From Glebionis coronaria (lineage: Eukaryota; Streptophyta; Magnoliopsida; Asterales; Asteraceae): 64,000 nucleotides of DNA. The position numbers were made by a program, and so were the translations under genes. This document shows positions 1 to 10,052 of this stretch, piece by piece. Within the stretch, counting starts at the first letter, position 1. The number at the start of each line of letters is the position of its first letter. The stretch spans positions 664,224,963 to 664,288,962 of the forward strand of contig CM046874.1 in assembly GCA_025667525.1 (NCBI GenBank). Direction: 5' to 3'. Under the pieces are notes generated by a model. That model saw only the letters and a list, made by a program, of their open reading frames with translations. It was not told the DNA's origin and ran no database searches.

Positions 1-392
1 CGATTAGGGCTCGACTTTTAGCTTAGAGTCGGAAATTGGTTAAGCAACGTGTACGGTTTTCTCCACCATAAGGAGCTTGTTGTGTAGTGAACTCTCGACT
101 AAGGAGTACTCGAGGAGTGGAGTAGGAACGAGGAATGAGCTTCGTTGCCGAACCACTATAAATCCTTGGTGTTTGGTTTGATCTTTCTTTACCCTTAACT
201 CTTTACATTCTTTATTCTTTGTGCATATACATTAGTTAGTATTAGTTTAGTTACACTATCATTGTTCATATTGTGCATAAGAAGATTTCACATATTTCCT
301 CAAGCCTAAGTTTTTGAAAAAGGATTTTTTGAAAACCATCATTTAACAAGTAAATATAAGAAACTATTCAACCCCCCCTTCTAGTTTCTACA
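1..392 (+). repeat. 5' LTR of copia-1, 3' portion
   Basis: Near-identical to 7910-8306, with a few substitutions and a shorter poly-C run near the end (about 371-378 against 8281-8292). It ends TTTCTACA at 392, directly before the PBS. The few mismatches suggest a fairly recent insertion. Confidence 0.95.
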
Positions 393-394
393 AT

Positions 395-406
395 TGGTAT
401 CAGAGC
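395..406 (+). other. Primer-binding site of copia-1
   Basis: TGGTATCAGAGC, complementary to the 3' end of plant initiator tRNA-Met, lies two bases after the LTR end. It is the start site for minus-strand cDNA. Confidence 0.93.
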
Positions 407-460
407 GGGGTTGCTCAAGTATTTTTAAAGTATGTTGTATTTTAAAACTTGAATCGGTCT

Positions 461-2442
461 ATGGATTCCAACAAGTACCTAGAAGGGCAATCTATGCAAA
501 GACCACCACTTTTTGAGACCGATAGTTTTATTTATTGGAAAAATAGATTTGAGACTTATGTGAAATCAAAAGATTTAGATCTTTGGCATGTTATTACCAA
601 TGGTGATTTTTTACCTTATCAGTTTAATGAAGTTTCTAAAACAAAAGAATTGGTCACTTTTGACAAAGCAAATGACGATACTAAAAAGAAACTTTCGAAA
701 AATAATGAGGCTAAAATGGTGATTTATAATGCTTTACCTAAGAAAGAGTATGAAAGGATTTTTATGTGTGAAACCGCTAAAGATATTTGGAACACTCTTT
801 TAGTAACCCACCAAGGTAATAGTCAAGTCAAAGAAAGCAAAATCGATCTTCTTGTCCAACAATATGAACAATTTGTCATCTTAGAAGATGAAACTATTGA
901 TAGTGCTTTTGCTAGATTTAACACTATTATTACTAGTCTATAAGCACTTGATGAAGGTTTTTCTAGCAAGAACAATGTTAGGAAGTTTCTAAGGGCCTTA
1001 CATCCGAAATGGAGAGCAAAAGTCACGACGATTGAAGAATCGAAAGATCTCTCAACTTAATCACTCGATGAACTCATAGGCAACTTGAAGGTTCATGAGA
1101 TGATAATTTTGAAGGACTCGGGATTGGTAAAAAACAAGAGTGAAAGGAAGTCTCTTGCACTCAAAGCCAAGAAGGCACAAAGCAATCATGATAGTTCGTC
1201 GGATAGCGATGACGAGGAGTATGAATTGACGGTGAGAAATTTCAAGAAGTTCTTCAAAAGACGAGGTCAAAACGTGAGGCAACCCAACAATGACAATAAA
1301 CCATTCTCAAAGAATCGGTTTGCCAAGAACGAAAAAGGTGATAGAAATTGCTTTATATGTGGTGATCCAAATCATTTCATTGGTGATTGTCCAAAGCCTT
1401 CACGCGATAAGAATCACACGGCGTTCGTGAGCGGTTCTTGGAGCGATAGCGGTGAAGATGTTGATGACAACCCCAAAGAGGAGAAATGTCTTATGGCTCA
1501 TACTTCTAAAGAGGTACATTACGAAACCGAATATTATAGCAATGATATCTCCACCTTAGATGATATTGAATTAGAAGGCCAATATGATAATTTACACAAA
1601 CTTAGCCTTAAATTCATAGAAAATAACAAAACCTTAAAACAACCAAAACTAAGCTTAAAAATGAGATCAATGAACTTAGGGAGAAATTAGCCAAGCTTGA
1701 GAAAAATAAAGAAGTTGATTTAGGTTTCTTAAGTTGTGAGAAACTTAGATTAGAGAATGAAGATCTCAAGAGCACCTCCATTAAATTAGAAAAGTTCATG
1801 AAAGGTACTAGTGCTCTTGATGATATGTTAAACAAACAAATTCATTCTAAGGAAAGACTTGGTATAGGTTTTAACTCAAATGAAGCATCAACTAGTGAAC
1901 CTAAACAAGTCAGATTTTCAGAAAAATCGTTTGCTGTACGCGGTCCCAGTTTGTATGGGGCGGTTCCTTATCACTATAGAACCGCCGCCCTAGATAAGGA
2001 ACCGCGGCCAGAAAGAGTTTTTGCTGAAAATCCTAACCTTTCTGAAAAGTCAAATTTAGGTGAACAACCTAAGCATCTTATTGTTAACAAGGTAAAATTA
2101 CCTATACTTGACGACAATCTCGTTGATAAGTTCTACAAGCCCTTGAGCAAACCTCTAATGGGAAATAGAAGTTTATCAAGACCATCTTCTACTCCACCAA
2201 GAGTACGGAATGAGTCTAGGCCTAGAAGTAGAACGACAACACCTAGAAGAGATAGTCAAAAAAATTCACGACCTAGAAGTAAAAATCCAACACCTATAAG
2301 GAATGACCACAACTCTAAACCAAGATCAAATACACCTAGGAGAAATAATGAACAACAAAATGGTTATATGAATTATTATCCTCCTCCATTTTGTTCCCCA
2401 TGGGGAACCCCTCCTCCATTCATGCATCCCAACCGAATGTAA
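461..2442 (+). pseudogene. gag: copia-1 gag (broken)
   Basis: Gag polyprotein of a copia element, which would form the virus-like particle. ATG at 461 begins MDSNKYLEGQ; an upstream in-frame TTG is less likely. The first part is a UBN2-type gag domain. A zinc knuckle CFICGDPNHFIGDC (CX2CX4HX4C) lies at 1349-1390. After it come a charged helical region and an R/P/S-rich basic tail (about 2160-2430) ending at TAA 2440-2442. Breaks: in-frame TAA at 941-943 and 1058-1060, and a frameshift in the A-run near 1650-1660, after which coding continues in another frame. The segment 1940-2005 encodes part of the tail and also contains the GCGGTTCC/GGAACCGC boxes. Clearly gag, clearly non-functional. Confidence 0.88.
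1940..2005. repeat. GCGGTTCC box cluster in copia-1 gag
   Basis: GCGGTCCC at 1940, GCGGTTCCTTATC at 1960, and inverted copies GAACCGCC at 1979 and GATAAGGAACCGC at 1993-2005. Box starts are about 20 bp apart. The cluster is translated as part of the gag tail. Confidence 0.85.
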
Positions 2443-2525
2443 GGGATGTTTGGAACTAGCAATTTTGGACCCATGAGATATTGGGGACCAAATGTTTGAT
2501 CGTGTGTGTTGTTACCTAGATATGC

Positions 2526-3758
2526 TTGGGAATTTATTTAGAACCCGACGAGTGGATTAAGGATAATCGTTGTTCTAAACACATGACGGGTAATCGAAGT
2601 TTGTTCTCACGCTACAAAGCATATGATGGAGGTAACGTCACATTCGCTAGTAGTCTACGTGGTAATATCATTGGCAAAGGTACGGTTTCTCTTGACTCCG
2701 TGACCATTGAAAATGTTGAGCACGTAGATAATTTAGGGTTTAACCTTTTAAGTATAGGTCGAATTTGTGACAATAAGTGTAAGGTCATCTTTTTGGAACA
2801 TGACAGTGAAATCATAAAAGATTGAAAGGTCATTGGAAAAGGTGTTATAAAGCATGGGCTTTATGTCATGAAGGTCAATAAGAAGTCAAAAGATAACATA
2901 TGTCTTACGACTATAGATGATAGTTCTACTCTTTGGCATAAGAGATTAGGTCATGCTAATATGCGTTTAGTTCAATCTTTAGTCTCTAAGGAGTTGGTAA
3001 GACACCTCCCTAAGATGAAGTTTGATAGTCACTTTTGTGATGCTTGCAAAGTCGGAAAGCAAGTTCACTCAAGTCACAAAGCCAAGAATTTGGTTTCAAC
3101 CTCTCGGTGCTTAGAGCTCCTACATATGGATCTCTTTGGACCTTCTGCCATACGGAGTTATGGAGGTAACCTTTATACCCTAGTTATAGTTGACGACTAT
3201 TCTAGATTCACTTGGACTAGATTTTTGGCATCTAAGAATGAAGCTTTCGATCATTTCAAAATCTTTAGTCGAAGAATTCAAAATCAACTAGGATGTCCAA
3301 TTGTCTCTATTAGGACGGATCATGGTAAGGAATTTGATAATGAAGTGCAATTTGGTGCCTTTTGTGAAGCTCATGGTATTACCCATAACTTCTCGGCTCC
3401 TCGCACTCCACAATCAAATGGGGTAGTTGAAAGGAAGAATAGGACCATCTAAGAGATGAGTAGGACGATGTTAAACGAGCAATCTTTGCCTCAAAAGTTT
3501 TGGTGCAATGTTGTGGACACATCGACTTATATTCTCAACCGAATTCTTATTCGACCTTTCCTAGGAAAGACCCCCTATGAGATTCTTAAAGGTAAGAAAC
3601 CCTCATTGGAACACTTTAGGGTGTTTGGAAGCAAGTGCTTTATCCTCAACACCAAAGACTACCTTACCAAGTTCGACCCAAAGTCTTACGAAGGTATCTT
3701 TTTAGGTTATTCCCAAACTAGCAAAGCCTACATAGTCCTCAATAGAACCTCGGCGTAA
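2526..3758 (+). pseudogene. pol: copia-1 protease and integrase (broken)
   Basis: Front half of pol. The retropepsin-like domain (2526-2825) keeps the context ...WIKDNRCSKHMTG, but the usual active site D-S-G is D-N-R here, so the protease should be dead. The GAG-pre-integrase and zinc-binding region follows (LWHKRLGH...CDACKVGK, about 2935-3058). The integrase core carries the DDE acidic residues in HMDLFGP, RTDHGKEFD and VVERKNRT. The C-terminal part reads KTPYEILKGKKPSLEHFRVF. All of it is in one frame, interrupted by TGA 2823-2825, TAA 3450-3452 and TAA 3756-3758. RT resumes in a different frame. Integrase would insert the cDNA into host DNA. Confidence 0.88.
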
Positions 3759-3775
3759 TTGAAGAATCACTTAAC

Positions 3776-5557
3776 GTGAATTTTAATGAAACCCCTACTT
3801 TACCCAAGACACCACCATTGGTTGATGATGACTTGGATGAAATAGTAGTAGTTAAAGCCAAAGAGGTTAGAAAAATAGGAGTTGAAGACCTTAGTGTTGA
3901 AAAGGAAGTAAACATTAAGGAGTCTAAGGATCATACTCTCAATAATATCATTGGTAACTTAAATCAAAGGACCCTAAGATCTCAAGTCCAAAACCAAAGC
4001 AACTTCTTTTGTTTCGTCTCCTTGATTGAACCAAAGAATGTTAAAGAAGCTTTGACGAATGAGAGTTGGGTCATTGCGATGCAAGATGAATTGAATCAAT
4101 TCGTTGCTAATGATGTTTGGGAAGTTGTTCCTCCACCTAGAAGTTCTACCATTATAGGAACCAAATGGGTCTATAGGAATAAGTTAGATGAGAATGGTGT
4201 TGTGTCTTGTAACAAGGCTAGACTTGTAGCTCAAGGCTATAATCAACAAGAAGGGATTGATTATGACGAGACATATGCACCAGTAGCAAGATTAGAATCC
4301 ATTAGAATCCTTTTAGCCTACGCTTGTGCCTTAGACTTTAAGCTTCAACAGATGGATGTAAAGAGTGAGTTTCTTAACGGTTTGATCAATGAGGAGGTAT
4401 ATGTGGCTCAACCTCCCGGCTTCATTGATTTTAAGAAACCGGATCATGTTTACAAGCTTAAGAAGGCACTTTATGGTCTTAAGCAAGCACCCAAAGCTTG
4501 GTATGATAGACTTAAAGCGTTTCTTGTTAAACATGAGTATACCATGGGGATGGTAGACAACACGCTCTTTACAAAGAAGAAAGGTTCTCACCTCATAATC
4601 GTGCAGATATATGTTGATGACATTATATTTGGCTCAACTTGTCAAGAATTGTGTGATGACTTTGCCAAAATCATGCATGATGAATTTGAAATGAGTATGA
4701 TGGGAGAACTTAACTTCTTTTTAGGACTCCAAATTAAACATATGGACGATGGTATTTTCTTTAGTCAATCTAAGTATGCTAAGGAAATGCTAAAGAAATT
4801 TGGATTAGAAGAATCTAGACCAATGAAGACCCCAATGGCCTCAGATACTAAACTCACCGTAGATGATGATTATGAGTCGGTAGACAACACCAAATATAGA
4901 GGTATGATTGGTAGTTTGTTCTACCTAACGGCAAGTCGACCGGATATCATGTTTAGTGTTTGCCTTTGTGCTGGCTTCCAAGAGGCTCCCAAAACCTCTC
5001 ACCTTGAAACGGTTAAGCGTATCTTCCGATACATTAAGGGTACTATACATTTAGGATTATGGTATCCTAAAGGGACCGGCGTAGAAAGCATTGTCTACTC
5101 GGACTCGGATCATGCGGGAGACTATGTGGACCGGAAAAGCACTAGTGGAGTTTGTACCTTCATGGGTTGTTGTTTAACTTCTTGGTTCTCCAAGAAACAA
5201 ACCGCTCTTGCGATATCCACCACGGAAGCCGAGTATGTGAGTGCCGGAAAAGCATGCCAACAAGCTCTATGGATGAAGCAAGCGCTTGTTGATTACGGGA
5301 TTTCTCTTGATGATGTTCCTATCATGTGCGACAATAAAGGTGCTATAGACCTTAGCAAGAATCCCGTGCAACATTCGCGAACCAAGCACATAGAAATTCG
5401 CCACCATTTCCTTAGGGATAATGTTCAAAAGGGGAACATTTCAATTGAGAAGGTACCCTCGGAGGATAACTTAGCCGACATCTTCACTAAGCCACTTAAG
5501 AGGGAACCTTTTAATTACTTGCGTCTAGGTCTAGGATTAATGGAACATATTCCTTAA
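3776..5557 (+). CDS. pol: copia-1 reverse transcriptase-RNase H (long open fragment of pol)
   Basis: An uninterrupted 593-codon frame holding the RVT_2 reverse transcriptase and copia RNase H, which copy element RNA into DNA in the virus-like particle. Visible motifs: [18 protein letters not shown] and ETYAPVARLESIRILLA in RT, MDVKSEFLNG (usually [10 protein letters not shown]), LYGLKQAPKAWYDRL, and the catalytic YVDDIIFGS at about 4610-4636. RNase H has SDSDHAGD, STTEAEY and DNKGAIDLSKNPVQHSRTKHIEIRHHF, ending near LADIFTKPL. The first ~90 residues are a variable linker that belongs to pol, so the ATG at 3776 is not a natural start. It cannot be produced normally because the upstream reading frame is broken. 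Confidence 0.9.
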   Translation: MNFNETPTLPKTPPLVDDDLDEIVVVKAKEVRKIGVEDLSVEKEVNIKESKDHTLNNIIGNLNQRTLRSQVQNQSNFFCFVSLIEPKNVKEALTNESWVIAMQDELNQFVANDVWEVVPPPRSSTIIGTKWVYRNKLDENGVVSCNKARLVAQGYNQQEGIDYDETYAPVARLESIRILLAYACALDFKLQQMDVKSEFLNGLINEEVYVAQPPGFIDFKKPDHVYKLKKALYGLKQAPKAWYDRLKAFLVKHEYTMGMVDNTLFTKKKGSHLIIVQIYVDDIIFGSTCQELCDDFAKIMHDEFEMSMMGELNFFLGLQIKHMDDGIFFSQSKYAKEMLKKFGLEESRPMKTPMASDTKLTVDDDYESVDNTKYRGMIGSLFYLTASRPDIMFSVCLCAGFQEAPKTSHLETVKRIFRYIKGTIHLGLWYPKGTGVESIVYSDSDHAGDYVDRKSTSGVCTFMGCCLTSWFSKKQTALAISTTEAEYVSAGKACQQALWMKQALVDYGISLDDVPIMCDNKGAIDLSKNPVQHSRTKHIEIRHHFLRDNVQKGNISIEKVPSEDNLADIFTKPLKREPFNYLRLGLGLMEHIP

Positions 5558-6042
5558 TTGCTTTCCTTTTATTGAGTCTCTTATTTTCTTTTGAGTCTTT
5601 TATCACTTTGAGTCATTGAGTCTCCTACACTCTTCTTGAAAATCTTATCTTCTCCTTTTTAAAATTCTCAAAGTCTCTTTCGAAAGTGGTCGAGAAATGT
5701 TTTGACATTGTTAATTCAATCTAAAAACGTTTTTCATAGATTCTTGCTATTAATCTCGAGCTTACATAATTCATATGTATGATTCTCTCAAACATAGGAA
5801 GAACAAGATGGAATCATGGAGGATCATTGTGTTGTGACTTAAGGTCTTGTCTTACACACCTCCTACATCGATTTTTATTTTAAAATCCATGTATTTTGGT
5901 CAAATCTCTACTTGGTGAGTTCGTATGTGTTTTCTTTGTCTATCTTTGCTTTTAAGCATATCCCTATGATTAGTTAGACTAGAAAAATAAGATTTATTGA
6001 ATTGAAAAATCTTCCTTCACCACCAAAACACAGCCTCTATAG

Positions 6043-6108
6043 GCGGTTCCATATATGAACCGCGGTCCCTTAGAGATAAGGAACCGCCAGAAGAGATAAG
6101 GAACCGCG
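6043..6108. repeat. GCGGTTCC box cluster in copia-1 spacer
   Basis: GCGGTTCC at 6043, GAACCGCGGTCCC at 6057, and GATAAGGAACCGC at 6075 and 6095 (20 bp apart). Non-coding. Confidence 0.87.
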
Positions 6109-6273
6109 TACAGTGCTTCCTTTTTCGGGTATTTCTGAAACTCCAAATTTGTTCCAACACTTTTGGGAATCTTTGTTTCAACCCCTTGACCACCCCAAAA
6201 ATACCTCGAGCCTTCCCTGTTTAACCATAAGCATTTTGCCATACTTCATATCCCAAAATGTCTTATTCTCCTA

Positions 6274-6636
6274 ATGAAAGCCTTGATTCTCCTATTTTCT
6301 CCAATTGCTTTCAATCCAAACTCACCCAAGAACACTTTCAATCCAAATTCACCCAAGAACACTCTAAATCACATCTCTCTTACCAAGAATATTGATTGTG
6401 GAACATTTTTTCTTCCACCACCACCCTTTAGCGTTCTTCCTCCTTCTCATGATAATGTCATGCACCATGGGACATATTGTCATTGTTGTCAATATCAACA
6501 TCTTGATATGGCACACATATATGAGGAGTTGAGCTACATCAAGAGTCTCTTAATCAATCCTCCTCTTCACTTTGATTATGAGATCTCCACCAAGCTACCA
6601 CCACCACCTTCCGCCACTACCTTGTCTTTCATATAA
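6274..6636 (+). CDS. Unrecognised 120-aa ORF in copia-1 3' spacer
   Basis: This 120-codon frame sits where some Sireviruses carry an extra ORF. I do not recognise the product. The N-terminus has a direct repeat of an NPNSPKNT segment, from a short DNA duplication around 6318-6365. It also has a proline run, a CHCC cluster and a proline-rich tail ending PPPPSATTLSFI. It could be a shrunken remnant of the extra 3' ORF or simply an open stretch. I see no similarity to the 3' ORFs of copia-2 or copia-3. Confidence 0.25.
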   Translation: MKALILLFSPIAFNPNSPKNTFNPNSPKNTLNHISLTKNIDCGTFFLPPPPFSVLPPSHDNVMHHGTYCHCCQYQHLDMAHIYEELSYIKSLLINPPLHFDYEISTKLPPPPSATTLSFI

Positions 6637-7069
6637 GCATTGGTTGCTTATCCACAAGACACCTATTTCAAGCAAATCTTAGAATTCTAGATTAACTAGG
6701 ATTGGATTTATGCTTTTGGCTTGTTTCCTTTTTCATACATCTTTGTATGATTTTTATTTACATGACTTCACTTGGATCTTTGTCTTTGTGTTTTCTTCTC
6801 TTTTTATTTTATTTTTGTTGTGACCTATAGCTATCTCTTGTTGGTTGTCTCTTTTGTTCAACTAACCCTTCTATGTAGCTTGTCACCATATCTCGATTCC
6901 TCGGTGCCCCAAGCAAGGGGGAGTAAGCACCAAGGGGGAGTCTTTGCAAAGTCCATCTCTTCAAAACCGACTTGTGCAACCTTTTTGCTTCGACAAAGGG
7001 GGAGAAATGAATAAACTCGTCTTCAAAAATCTTGTTTTTGTGTGATTGAGTTTATGTATTGTCGGAATC

Positions 7070-7083
7070 AAAAAGGAGGAGAT
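7070..7083 (+). other. Polypurine tract of copia-1
   Basis: AAAAAGGAGGAGAT immediately precedes the TGTTAATGC start of the 3' LTR. It is the expected primer site for plus-strand cDNA. Confidence 0.88.
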
Positions 7084-7485
7084 TGTTAATGCAATAATGC
7101 CTAAAAACGTTACTTGCATTTTTCGGTCTCGCTTAGTTTTGATTACGACAATATGTAAAAACAAGCATTTACGAAAACAACGAAAAACGAATTCTTGAGT
7201 TCAAGTATTTTTCATTTTACCCATTTTCACTTAAGGTATGAATAAAAAAGTACTAAACTTAATTAAGTGATGAAGTGATTTAATCTTTTCTTAAAACTCA
7301 CCTTTTATTAAGTGTGACAAGTTTTTTATTAAACTTTCTTTTTAAGAAAATGTTTTATTAAATTAAATATTTGAAAATTTGAAAATGGCATATTCTTTTT
7401 TGATTTGGAATATTCTTTCAGGATATTTTATAATCAGATAAGACCTCCACCACTAAAGGACAAAAAGGGAGCGGAGTCTACTCCG

Positions 7486-7550
7486 GCGGTTCCCTAGTGC
7501 CTAGGCAGTTCCTTATCGATAAGGTACCGCCGGCTGAGATAAGGAACCGC
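7486..7550. repeat. GCGGTTCC box cluster in copia-1 LTR
   Basis: GCGGTTCC at 7486, GCAGTTCCTTATC at 7505 fused head-to-head with GATAAGGTACCGC at 7518, and GATAAGGAACCGC at 7538. Lies ~30 bp upstream of the TATA box. Confidence 0.88.
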
Positions 7551-7579
7551 AGGCAGATATAGCCGTTGGCCCTTTGTCC

Positions 7580-7587
7580 TATAAATA
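7580..7587 (+). promoter_or_regulatory. TATA box in copia-1 LTR
   Basis: TATAAATA about 500 bp into the LTR and ~30 bp after the box cluster at 7486-7550. It probably sets the start of the element RNA. Confidence 0.6.
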
Positions 7588-8343
7588 GTGGACCATTCTC
7601 AGATTTTCTCTTCACCTCTTTTGCACATAAAATTCCAGATTCAAACATACTTCTTAAATCACTCAAATCCTTGATCATTTGATTGATTACTACTTGTTTA
7701 GAAGTGAATCTATCCCATCCATCCCTTCCTCTTCAAGTGCAAAGAGAAGAACACTATTCTTGTGAAGTGTTGAGTCCACCACCAAAGATCCTTTGAAGAT
7801 CAAATCTTATACATTTGTTGTTGTGTCATAATTGTGAAGATCCAAGTAGTTGTGTCTATTTGGAAGTTGTGCATGTACTAAGTATAGTTGTGTAGATTGG
7901 TCCTAGCTACGATTAGGGCTCGACTTTTAGCTTAGAGTCAGAAACTGGTTAAACAACGTGTACAGTTTTCTCCACCATAAGGAGCTTGTTGTGTAGTGAA
8001 CTCTCGAGTAAGGAGTACTCGAGGAGTGGAGTAGGAACGAGGAGTGAGCTTCGTTGCCGAACTACTATAAATCCTTGGTGTTTGGTTTGATCTTTCTTTA
8101 CCCTTAACTCTTTACATTCTTTATTCTTTGTGCATATACATTAGTTAGTATTAGTTTAGTTACACTATCATTGTTCATATTGTGCATAAGAAGATTTCAC
8201 ATATTTCCTCGAACCTAAGTTTTTGAAAAAGGATTTTTTGAAAACCATCTTATAACAAGTAAATATAAGAAACTATTCAACCCCCCCCCCCCTTCTAGTT
8301 TCTACAAGAGGGAAGTACATGGTGTTTTTAGAAATGACAGCTA

Positions 8344-8860
8344 GGTTTAAAAATGCGTGCATTAATGCGTTGCATTCAAAATTTCGCATCAAGGTGCCTA
8401 ATGCAATGCCATCTCAGAATGCGTTCGCATTAAACCGCAATTTATCGTATTTGTGTAATGCTAGCAACGGTAGCAATTGTCGCAATCTATTACTTATGTC
8501 ATTTTTGTCAAATTTTACACATTTAAAAGAGACCTACATATTTAATGGCTTTTTAAAAGTAAGACTTGTTAGAAAAACATCTAAATCAAATACAATAAAA
8601 TAAATATAGTATCTTTGATTTTGCTAAGTGTTTTTGTCAAGCTTTATTGTCGATTTTTATTTGTTTTACAAGAGATTATATGCCTTATTCCAATATGCTT
8701 GTAACTTATTTTGTAACTTTATTGCATTTACTTGGCACTTAAATAACTTTTGTAATATTTTTATACTAAACACATCGCGTCTAAATTGCGCTCGCAATCG
8801 CATCACGCAATAGCTTTTTGGACCTTTAGCGCAATGGATCGCAAAACGCATTTTTAAACC
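8344..8860. mobile_element. Non-autonomous TIR element (MITE), 517 bp
   Basis: A perfect 15-bp terminal inverted repeat GGTTTAAAAATGCGT lies at 8344-8358 and, inverted, at 8846-8860; the match extends outward with one mismatch. Subterminal DNA is rich in short GCG/CGC words (TGCGTT, CGCATT, TTGCGC) in both orientations, as in many hAT or Mutator MITEs. I could not find a convincing target-site duplication, so the superfamily is open. The short ORFs in it have no support. Confidence 0.6.
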
Positions 8861-8899
8861 AAGGCTGACGGGTCTTACAGATTTTTTTCTTGGTTGTAG

Positions 8900-9301
8900 G
8901 AAGTATTACACCTCTTTCACAAACAAGACATTCAAGAGTTATATGAAGTTACCAGAATTGGATGTGAGGGAAGGTCAGAAAAATTTCTTTTACATGAGAA
9001 ATTAAAAGTCATGTATGAGACTCTAGATAAGTATGATGAGAAGTTATAGAAAGGAAAAGAAAAATGGATTCCCACCCAATGGAGGTATTATAGATCGTGT
9101 GGAGTACATACCATATAGATCAATAAGTTTACTTTCTATCTTCTACAAGAAAGAAGATATCCCTTTGAGAGAAGAGTGCTAGAAAGACTGTTGGATCTTC
9201 AGTTAGAAGTTTCAGAAGAGTCCACAGGTGCAATAGAGTTAATAAGATTGATCATGCAGCAAATCAAGGATCTTGAGAGAGAAGAAGAAGCCGAAAGGTA
9301 A
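8900..9301 (+). pseudogene. C-terminal remnant of a copia extra 3' ORF
   Basis: A single frame runs from about 8900 to TAA 9299-9301 with only two internal stops (TAG 9047-9049 and TAG 9116-9118). The stretch WRYYRSCGVHTI, then FYLLQERRYPFERRVLERL, matches in layout the end of the copia-2 3' ORF (WRLYSAAGVYHL, then EYLLVDAQYFISKAVLEKM). It therefore belongs to the same extra-ORF family. It is followed by spacer, PPT and LTR, as in copia-2. The sequence before it (TTTTTTTCTTGGTTGTAG) looks like an intron acceptor, but this could be chance. Function of the family is unknown. Confidence 0.6.
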
Positions 9302-9337
9302 CTTTAACTGTTTGGCTTCCATCCACACTTCATAAAT

Positions 9338-9690
9338 GGTAATTAGTTCACCATGTCTAACCAACATAAGAACTGGCTAGTCCATAAGCAAACAAATTTT
9401 AGTAAAGACTTCTCAAATCCGTTGATAGCTGATAGTTTACTAAAAACTACATGGTCATTAACTCACCATGCTTAATTGCAAAGAGTTGGCTAGTCCAAGA
9501 GCAAACGGCTCTAGGTAAAGACATCTCAAATCCGTTAATGGTTTATACTTTACCAAAAACTTGTAGGGTAATAAGTACACCTTATTCTTGATGAATAAAG
9601 TATTGACTATTCCAAAGCAAATGACTAACTAGTAAAGAATAATCAAATCCGTTGATGGCTGCAGATTGGTTTATTGCTAACCGTTTTAAT
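9338..9690 (+). repeat. Three tandem ~114-bp units
   Basis: Three imperfect units begin near 9338, 9452 and 9566. Each has a start like GGTAATTAGTTCACC, a middle CTAGTCCAAGAGCAAA-type stretch and an end like TCAAATCCGTTGATGG followed by TTTACCAAAAAC. They lie in the spacer between the 3' ORF remnant and the PPT. No coding potential is seen. Confidence 0.7.
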
Positions 9691-10052
9691 GTAGGTGAGA
9701 AGATATACAAGTGTTGCATCAAAAGTTCAAGAATTTTGAAGTCTATATATCAAGATCTTCATGCTCTAATACATATTGTGAAGTCAAGATGTTGCAAACA
9801 GAAAGAATGTTGCTGATTCAATACACATAATATCATGCTTTGAAGACAAAGAAGAAGTTCATAAAGAAGAGTGAAGTTCTTTATACCAGAAGAAGATCTA
9901 CAAGGTGTTTGAATGCATTCTATTGATACAAAATTCAAGGCTGCAAGTCCTACCCAGATACCTAAGTTATATCTGAAGACATGAAGACACCTACATTCAA
10001 AATAAAGAGAAACAAGAAACTAACAAGCAATCATTCATGTTTAGGAGAGGAT

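Larger units (their letters stand above)
5558..7069 (+). other. copia-1 spacer between pol and 3' LTR, with three PPT-like tracts
   Basis: A mostly non-coding 1.5 kb spacer, T-rich at first. It has a cluster of GCGGTTCC / GATAAGGAACCGC boxes at 6043-6108. Three copies of AAGGGGGAG lie at 6915-6923, 6932-6940 and 6996-7004, upstream of the PPT that abuts the LTR. Repeated PPT-like tracts here are a known trait of Sireviruses. One short ORF (6274-6636) is listed separately. Confidence 0.75.
1..8306 (+). mobile_element. Ty1/copia LTR retrotransposon copia-1 (Sirevirus-like)
   Basis: The first 392 bases recur at 7910-8306, which marks them as the end of a 5' LTR whose first ~826 bp lie left of the window. 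Between the LTRs come a PBS, gag, protease, integrase, RT-RNase H (the Ty1/copia order), a 1.5 kb spacer with purine tracts and the 3' LTR. LTRs of ~1.2 kb, a tRNA-Met PBS and a long spacer with repeated AAGGGGGAG tracts fit the Sirevirus (Maximus/SIRE) lineage. Gag and the front half of pol contain stops and frameshifts, so this copy is defective. The target-site duplication cannot be checked because the left flank is missing. Confidence 0.93.
7084..8306 (+). repeat. 3' LTR of copia-1 (1223 bp)
   Basis: Begins TGTTAATG directly after the PPT and ends TTTCTACA; its last 397 bp match the visible 5' LTR. The upstream part contains a cluster of GCGGTTCC / GATAAGGAACCGC boxes (7486-7550) just before the TATA box, a position suited to promoter control. 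The first five flanking bases after the LTR are AGAGG. Confidence 0.95.

Noticed and set aside
395..406. tRNA gene fragments at TGGTATCAGAGC sites
   Set aside because: These are retrotransposon primer-binding sites next to LTR ends, not tRNA genes.
8319..8851. ORFs of 61-94 codons on both strands
   Set aside because: They lie within a TIR MITE and show no protein motif.
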